In this document: positions 1-2,943 of the stretch, piece after piece
Position numbering within the stretch: position 1 is the first letter of the stretch
How the letters are laid out: each line of letters opens with the position of its first letter
Origin: Oscillospiraceae bacterium
GTDB lineage: Bacteria; Bacillota_A; Clostridia; Oscillospirales; Oscillospiraceae
Assembly (NCBI GenBank): GCA_016302015.1
Contig: JAEDOJ010000087.1
Coordinates: forward strand, 1 to 6,613
DNA: 6,613 nt
Direction of reading: 5' to 3'
Made by a program: the position numbers and the translations under genes
The notes under the pieces: generated by a model
Database searches by the model: none
What the model was told of the DNA's origin: nothing
What the model saw: the letters and a program-made list of their open reading frames with translations, nothing else

Positions 1-1
1 A

Positions 2-262
2 TATGGAAATGCGCTGGTATTGACCGCTGATTATCACATCGACTACTTTTTCTCGTTATACGGAGGAAGCGGAACTTATCAATACGATGGAGAGAAAATC
101 ATCGTAAATTCAACATCCTACGAGCCGGATATTTGCTCTGATTTAAAGCAGTTGATCCCGGTGTATATTGATGGAAAACAATACCTCTGTATGGATTTAC
201 TTGAGATACTGCCATACTGGGAGGAAGAAGGTCCCCTTCTGATGTATTGGACGAAGAAATAA
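2..262 (+). CDS. 3' end of an unrecognised protein (partial, enters from left edge)
   Basis: The reading frame is open from the first complete codon at position 2 to a TAA at 260-262, so this is most likely the last 86 residues of a protein that starts outside the window. A TTG at 20 could be an internal start, but there is no ribosome binding site visible before it. The visible part is acidic and rich in Tyr and Asp, with no membrane segment. The stretch ending IPVYIDGKQYL...LLEILPYW faintly resembles the stalk (copper amine oxidase N-terminal-like) repeats of secreted Firmicutes proteins, where a 'VYIDGK' strand precedes a 'L..LLE.LGY' helix. That resemblance is weak and I do not assign a function. 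The A+T-rich composition matches the next ORF and differs from the GC-rich operons to the right. It could also be a piece of a degraded gene. Confidence 0.5.
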   Translation, partial: YGNALVLTADYHIDYFFSLYGGSGTYQYDGEKIIVNSTSYEPDICSDLKQLIPVYIDGKQYLCMDLLEILPYWEEEGPLLMYWTKK

Positions 263-413
263 GGATATAGGGCGATTCATAACGTGTCCAATCATCAGAG
301 ATTCCCTAAGTCTTTGCGTTTTCACTTGGAAAAGGGTGGGATGTCGTTGCACCCGAAATCCTGCATATTTTGGCTGAGTCAAAATTATTCTACAACACAC
401 CTGGTACATAGCG

Positions 414-459
414 TTTACCGTGAAATGTAGTATTGACAGATACTGCATTTTACGGTAAA
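414..459. repeat. 20-bp inverted repeat with 6-base loop
   Basis: The arms at 414-433 and 440-459 are complementary over 20 positions, with 18 Watson-Crick pairs and two G-T pairs, around the loop TGACAG (434-439). Each arm also contains a smaller near-palindrome: TTTACCGTGAAA at 414-425 and TTTACGGTAAA at 449-459. The structure therefore can also be read as two facing protein-binding boxes. No T-run follows the right arm, so it is not a standard intrinsic terminator. It coincides with the promoter at 433-461. It may be an operator, or the terminal structure of a degraded mobile element; the surrounding 263-480 interval otherwise shows no gene. Confidence 0.7.
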
Positions 460-461
460 AT
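433..461 (+). promoter_or_regulatory. Sigma-A type promoter inside the dyad
   Basis: TTGACA at 433-438 is separated by 17 bases from TAAAAT at 456-461, five of six bases of the -10 consensus. Transcription would begin near 468. The -35 lies at the centre of the 20-bp dyad, and the -10 overlaps its right arm, so a dimeric regulator bound to the arms would block or position RNA polymerase. The predicted transcript would start only about a dozen bases before the ATG at 481, leaving almost no room for a ribosome binding site. Confidence 0.6.
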
Positions 462-480
462 TGTAATGTAAAGAAAACAA

Positions 481-990
481 ATGGGAGCGATAGGCTGTTC
501 ATTGCTTAAGAAAGCGATTGCTGTTGTGCCTGACAGTACGACACTTAGCGACAAGCTTCAAAATGCGGAGGAGCATAAGCCGATCTCGATCACTACACTT
601 CGAGAGATCAATTCCGGAGAGTGGGGAACGTGGAATACCGGCAGTCCGATCGATCCGTTTGAAAATGACTATTCCTCAGCGTGTAACTATGTAATATTAG
701 GAGGTCGGAAATGGGAAAGGGATAGCTATATTGAATACCGGCTTTACGGGAAATATAGTATCTTGTCAGGAACTGTTGCAACGCATATAGAAAGTGAGGA
801 CGGAAAAATTAGCCGGTTGCAGATCTATGCGGATGATGTGCTGATTTATACCTCGGCAGACCTCGGCCGTAAAACAGACGCTATTCCTTTTTCTGTGGAT
901 GTCAGCGGCGCCGAGTACATTAAAATCGTGGTACATACGGATTATCACGCAGTATCAATTCTTTCCAATGTTGAACTGTGGCCTGCGTAA
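481..990 (+). CDS. NPCBM/NEW2-like domain protein, apparently lacking its N-terminus
   Basis: This ORF encodes 169 residues. From about residue 38 onward it reads like an NPCBM/NEW2 (GH98-type putative carbohydrate-binding) domain: WGTWNTG (48-54), a Cys/Asn-rich turn before the YVILGG strand (70-75), SYIEYRLYGKYSILSGT (82-98), LQIYADDVLIYTS (113-125), and a closing DVSGAEYIKIVV strand (140-151). The family is a beta-sandwich found in secreted or surface proteins of gut and soil bacteria, where it is thought to bind glycans. Here there is no signal peptide, no membrane anchor and no enzymatic domain. The first about 35 residues look like unrelated linker. The frame is closed by a stop at 469-471, so the start cannot lie further upstream. 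The ATG at 481 has only an A-rich leader (AAAGAAAA) and no clear Shine-Dalgarno. It may be a truncated 3' gene fragment driven by the neighbouring promoter, rather than an intact gene. Confidence 0.6.
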   Translation: MGAIGCSLLKKAIAVVPDSTTLSDKLQNAEEHKPISITTLREINSGEWGTWNTGSPIDPFENDYSSACNYVILGGRKWERDSYIEYRLYGKYSILSGTVATHIESEDGKISRLQIYADDVLIYTSADLGRKTDAIPFSVDVSGAEYIKIVVHTDYHAVSILSNVELWPA

Positions 991-1009
991 TTGTAGGGGC
1001 TGAGCCTCG

Positions 1010-1130
1010 GCAAATATACCGCCGGCATATTTGCTTTGCCTTGGATGTTTCCGGTTTGTACGCATTTATATTCGAGCCCGAATCAAAAGGGCTCCGTGAA
1101 AAGCAGGCTGTGCCGAAAGGTGCAGCCTGC
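1010..1130. repeat. Cluster of three hairpins downstream of the NPCBM gene
   Basis: Three separate inverted repeats follow one another. First, GCAAATAT (1010-1017) pairs with ATATTTGC (1027-1034). Second, GAGCCC (1074-1079) pairs with GGGCTC (1089-1094). Third, GCAGGCTG (1103-1110) pairs with CAGCCTGC (1123-1130), extended inward by two G-T and two C-G pairs to close on a GAAA tetraloop (1115-1118). On the minus strand the third stem is followed by TTTT and preceded by an A/T-rich run, so it could act as a weak intrinsic terminator for leftward transcription. On the plus strand it is followed by AAAATAATTT. The block ends exactly where the IS66-like fragment begins. Confidence 0.55.
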
Positions 1131-1205
1131 AAAATAATTTACAAGCGATTGAGCAACGGACGGTTTCAATGGCCGAGGTTGGAAGCGGAGCTGCACATGT
1201 TGATA
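1131..1205 (+). pseudogene. Remnant of IS66-family accessory gene tnpB (Orf2)
   Basis: In the frame beginning AAA at 1131 the translation reads KIIYKRLSNGRFQWPRLEAE and continues a few residues. This matches the C-terminal signature of IS66-family TnpB/Orf2 proteins, which typically read 'LLYKRLENGRFQWPR.E.E' just before a 'WLMEGL' segment. Only about 25 residues are recognisable. The conserved residues before the motif (the GDGF turn) and the WLMEGL segment after it are absent. The surrounding ORF (978-1319, 113 residues from a GTG overlapping the NPCBM stop) has no ribosome binding site and shows no other family resemblance, so I treat it as non-functional. IS66 TnpB is an auxiliary protein for transposition; this scrap records a past insertion followed by deletion. 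Confidence 0.5.
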
Positions 1206-1324
1206 TCAGATTGCGATTCGCCACCGGATATTATACGCTTCGTTTCTGTAGATTCCAATAGAAATCCGTCTTTCGGGAATCGTCTTACGAAACTCTTCTC
1301 CAGCGAGTTCCGAATTTAAACTTC
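1206..1324. other. Intergenic DNA without recognisable content
   Basis: No gene, credible promoter or terminator is visible. The stretch continues the frame of the IS66-like remnant without further similarity. It ends at the switch from A+T-rich to GC-rich sequence just before the hxl promoter. Confidence 0.4.
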
Positions 1325-1353
1325 TTGCTCTGGGGAAGCAGTCATGGTATAAT
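1325..1353 (+). promoter_or_regulatory. Promoter of the hxlAB operon (extended -10)
   Basis: TATAAT at 1348-1353 is a perfect -10 and is preceded by TGG (1345-1347), giving an extended -10 of the TGn form. TTGCTC at 1325-1330, at the optimal 17-base spacing, is a moderate -35. Transcription would start near 1360, leaving a leader of about 60 bases before hxlA. No HxlR-type regulator gene is next to it. Confidence 0.75.
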
Positions 1354-1366
1354 GGGGGCAGAGACT

Positions 1367-1391
1367 CGCCGGGGCAGCGAAGGCCCCGGCG
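1367..1391 (+). promoter_or_regulatory. GC-rich hairpin in the hxlA leader
   Basis: CGCCGGGGC (1367-1375) pairs perfectly with GCCCCGGCG (1383-1391) around a 7-base loop. It sits in the 5' leader close to the predicted transcription start and ends about 15 bases before the hxlA ribosome binding site. There is no T-run, so it is not an attenuator terminator by itself. It may stabilise the 5' end of the mRNA. A regulatory role is speculation. Confidence 0.5.
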
Positions 1392-1418
1392 GACAAACCA
1401 TGAATTGGGGTGGCATAA

Positions 1419-2045
1419 ATGAAATTACAGCTTGCAATCGACACGACCGACCTCTCCGGCGCGGTAGAACTGGCGAGAAAAACGGAGAAATGGGTGGATA
1501 TTTACGAGATCGGAACGCCCCTGCTCCTGCGGGAGGGGATGAAGGCGGTGCGGGAACTGAAGAAGCTCTGGCCGGAGAAGCTGATCCTTGCAGACACGAA
1601 AATCGTCGACGGCGGTGGGATGGAATGCGGCGACGCAGTGGAGGCCGGGGCGGACATCGTCACGGTTCTTGCCATTTCGGACATCGCCACGGTTACCGAG
1701 GTGGTTGCGGTGGCGCATGAACACCGCCGCAAAGTCATGGCAGACCTGATCATGGTGGCGGATATTCCTGAGACCGCCCGACGGATGCGGGAGCTGGGCG
1801 TGGATTATGTTTGCGTTCACACCGGTGTTGACGCCCAAAAGAGCGGGCGGACGCCTCTGAGCGATCTGCAACAGGTGCTGAAGGCCGTGCCGCCTGCGTG
1901 TGCGGCGGTGGCGGGTGGGATCAGCCCGGACTCCGTGGCACGATATGCCGCCCTCCATCCGGAGATCGTCATTGCGGGGTCGGCGCTGACGGGAGCGGCA
2001 GACCCGTGTCAGGCTGCACAGAAAATGAAGGAGGCAATGCAATGA
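1419..2045 (+). CDS. hxlA: 3-hexulose-6-phosphate synthase
   Basis: This 208-residue protein is a full-length member of the orotidine-5'-phosphate decarboxylase superfamily (single TIM barrel). It condenses formaldehyde with D-ribulose 5-phosphate to D-arabino-3-hexulose 6-phosphate, reversibly, in the cytoplasm. The expected active-site residues are present: Asp8 (AIDTT), Glu30 (YEIGTP), and the metal/enediolate motif Asp59-Thr-Lys61 with Asp64 (ADTKIVDGG). His134 lies in VCVHTG. The phosphate grip is AVAGGI (163-168) and IAGSAL (185-190). The VHTG sequence favours the synthase over 3-keto-L-gulonate-6-phosphate decarboxylase (UlaD/SgbH), which usually has a different sequence at this point; the neighbouring isomerase gene makes the choice firm. 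The ATG at 1419 follows GGGGTGG at 1407-1413. The gene is translationally coupled to hxlB. In organisms lacking the oxidative pentose phosphate branch the same pair can run backward to supply ribulose 5-phosphate. Confidence 0.93.
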   Translation: MKLQLAIDTTDLSGAVELARKTEKWVDIYEIGTPLLLREGMKAVRELKKLWPEKLILADTKIVDGGGMECGDAVEAGADIVTVLAISDIATVTEVVAVAHEHRRKVMADLIMVADIPETARRMRELGVDYVCVHTGVDAQKSGRTPLSDLQQVLKAVPPACAAVAGGISPDSVARYAALHPEIVIAGSALTGAADPCQAAQKMKEAMQ

Positions 2046-2608
2046 GAGCCACCGAATATTCCGCTGCGATCCTCACTGAGCTGAGGGATACCCTTGCCGT
2101 ATTGGATGACGGACAGGTTGACCGCCTTGCCCGGAGGGTTGTGGAGGCAAAACGTATTTTTCTGGCGGGGGCGGGGCGCTCCCTGCTGATGGTCAAGTGC
2201 TGCGCCATGCGGCTGATGCAGTTGGGTCTAACCGCTTATGTGGTGGGAGAAACAACCACGCCGTCGATTGGAGCGGAGGATCTTCTGCTCATCGTTTCCG
2301 GCTCCGGGGAGACGGCGGGGATGGTCTGCATGGGGAAAAAGGCGAAGGCTGTGGGCGCGCAGCTTGGGCTGGTGACCATTGCGCCGGAATCTGCCGTTGG
2401 CCGCCTTGCCGACACGATCGTCCGCATTGATGCCTGTTCCACCAAGGTGGACGATCCCCAAGCCCGGAGCAGCATCCAGCTTGGCGGCAGTCTCTTTGAG
2501 CTGAGCGCCCTGCTGGTGCTTGAGGCTCTGGTCATGCTTGTGGTGGAAAAGCGGGGCATTTCCTCGCCCAACGCTCTGCTGATGCAAAACCACGCCAATT
2601 TGGAATAA
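2042..2608 (+). CDS. hxlB: 6-phospho-3-hexuloisomerase
   Basis: This 188-residue SIS-domain enzyme isomerises D-arabino-3-hexulose 6-phosphate to fructose 6-phosphate, the second step of the ribulose monophosphate route. Visible signatures are FLAGAGRS (40-47), the sugar-phosphate-binding SGSGET loop (86-91), SSIQLGGSLFE (143-153), and the characteristic C-terminus MQNHANLE (181-188; the family usually ends M..HANLE). The length is normal for the family. The reading frame is open upstream to 1898, but the ATG at 2042 is chosen because it has a perfect AAGGAGG at 2028-2034, seven bases before it. It also overlaps the hxlA stop by four bases (ATGA), which indicates translational coupling. The protein should act in the cytoplasm alongside HxlA, as the two activities are commonly paired or fused. 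Confidence 0.93.
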   Translation: MRATEYSAAILTELRDTLAVLDDGQVDRLARRVVEAKRIFLAGAGRSLLMVKCCAMRLMQLGLTAYVVGETTTPSIGAEDLLLIVSGSGETAGMVCMGKKAKAVGAQLGLVTIAPESAVGRLADTIVRIDACSTKVDDPQARSSIQLGGSLFELSALLVLEALVMLVVEKRGISSPNALLMQNHANLE

Positions 2609-2641
2609 CCGGCGGGCGGCTTATTCAGCAGACATTATTAT

Positions 2642-2665
2642 AGGACATCCCAACCGGGATGTCCT
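2642..2665. repeat. Palindromic unit, copy 1
   Basis: AGGACATCCC (2642-2651) and GGGATGTCCT (2656-2665) form a perfect 10-bp stem with the loop AACC. It lies 33 bases after the hxlB stop and could terminate or stabilise the hxl transcript, although no T-run follows. Positions 2643-2665 recur at 2917-2939 in the same orientation with a single base change in the loop. Confidence 0.75.
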
Positions 2666-2697
2666 CAGCGTGTCGAAGAGCCCTGTTCGGCACGCTG
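2666..2697. repeat. Hairpin adjoining palindrome copy 1
   Basis: CAGCGTGTCGAA (2666-2677) pairs with TTCGGCACGCTG (2686-2697) over 12 positions, with one G-T pair and an 8-base loop. It directly abuts the preceding palindrome and ends one base before the 15-bp inverted repeat at 2699. Confidence 0.65.
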
Positions 2698-2698
2698 G

Positions 2699-2916
2699 CA
2701 GACTGTAAAAAAGTTCGGAAGCCGAGCAACTCCCTGCCGTAGGCGTACAAAGGTACGGTAGGCAGGGAGTTGCGATGGAAGTCAAAATTTCTGCAAAGCA
2801 GAAAAAGCACAACGAAAAAAGTTTGAAAAGCCCCTTGTAATCTCAAGTACTTTCAGTAGGAAAGCCTGCTGAAGAAGTTTCGCAATTTTGACGGTTACGG
2901 GCTTTTTTACAGTCTG
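2699..2916. mobile_element. 218-bp structured element with 15-bp terminal inverted repeats (MITE-like or structured RNA)
   Basis: CAGACTGTAAAAAAG at 2699-2713 is the exact reverse complement of 2902-2916. Inside are further nested stems. A 13-bp perfect arm pair (2726-2738 with 2761-2773) encloses an inner 5-bp stem (2744-2748 with 2753-2757). A second long-range stem pairs GTCAAAATT (2781-2789) with AATTTTGAC (2884-2892). Within it lie small hairpins at 2788-2804 (TTTCTGC/GCAGAAA) and about 2851-2874 (stem of about 10 bp with an AAAG loop); the first of these shares two bases with the long-range stem. No credible gene is present: minus-strand frames of 63-73 residues cross it but have no ribosome binding site or recognisable domain. 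Perfect terminal repeats and small size suggest a non-autonomous element. The nested co-linear pairing equally suits a folded RNA. No clear target-site duplication directly flanks the 15-bp repeats. Confidence 0.55.
2726..2773. repeat. Strong 13-bp stem-loop inside the element
   Basis: GCAACTCCCTGCC (2726-2738) pairs perfectly with GGCAGGGAGTTGC (2761-2773). The interior can form an inner stem CGTAC (2744-2748) with GTACG (2753-2757), or alternatively GCCGTA (2736-2741) with TACGGT (2754-2759). The element therefore has two competing folds at its core. Confidence 0.65.
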
Positions 2917-2939
2917 GGACATCCCAATCGGGATGTCCT
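2917..2939. repeat. Palindromic unit, copy 2
   Basis: GGACATCCC (2917-2925) and GGGATGTCC (2930-2938) form a perfect 9-bp stem with the loop AATC. It repeats 2643-2665 in direct orientation with one mismatch. It begins immediately after the right terminal inverted repeat and lies five bases beyond the permease stop codon on the minus strand, where it could serve as the 3' end structure of the ABC operon. Confidence 0.75.
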
Positions 2940-2943
2940 GTTC

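Noticed and set aside
434..460. BlaI/MecI or CopY operator
   Set aside because: Those operators contain TACA-N2-TGTA type cores; the dyad here is built on TTTAC-GTAAA boxes and does not match.
1325..1720. Plus-strand frame of about 131 codons starting in the hxlA leader
   Set aside because: It overlaps hxlA in another frame and has the Gly/Arg-rich composition typical of a shadow frame.
1425..2042. Minus-strand open frame of about 205 codons opposite hxlA
   Set aside because: It is a shadow of a GC-rich gene. It has no recognisable domain or ribosome binding site, while the plus strand carries a complete set of HxlA active-site residues.
1419..2045. 3-keto-L-gulonate-6-phosphate decarboxylase (UlaD/SgbH) as an alternative for the TIM-barrel gene
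   Set aside because: Same superfamily and shared Asp/Glu/Lys residues, but the VHTG motif and coupling to a hexuloisomerase support hexulose-6-phosphate synthase.
2621..2846. Two minus-strand frames of 63 and 73 codons across the repeat region
   Set aside because: They run through hairpins and inverted repeats, lack ribosome binding sites, and their composition follows the repeats rather than a protein.
2826..2908. Intrinsic terminator from AAAAGCCC (2826-2833) and GGGCTTTTTT (2899-2908)
   Set aside because: The T6 run is attractive, but the loop would be about 65 bases, and the T-run belongs to the 15-bp inverted repeat. I cannot prefer this pairing over the nested fold.
2642..2939. CRISPR array or tandem repeats
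   Set aside because: There are only two copies of the palindrome, about 274 bases apart, with no regular spacing and no cas genes.
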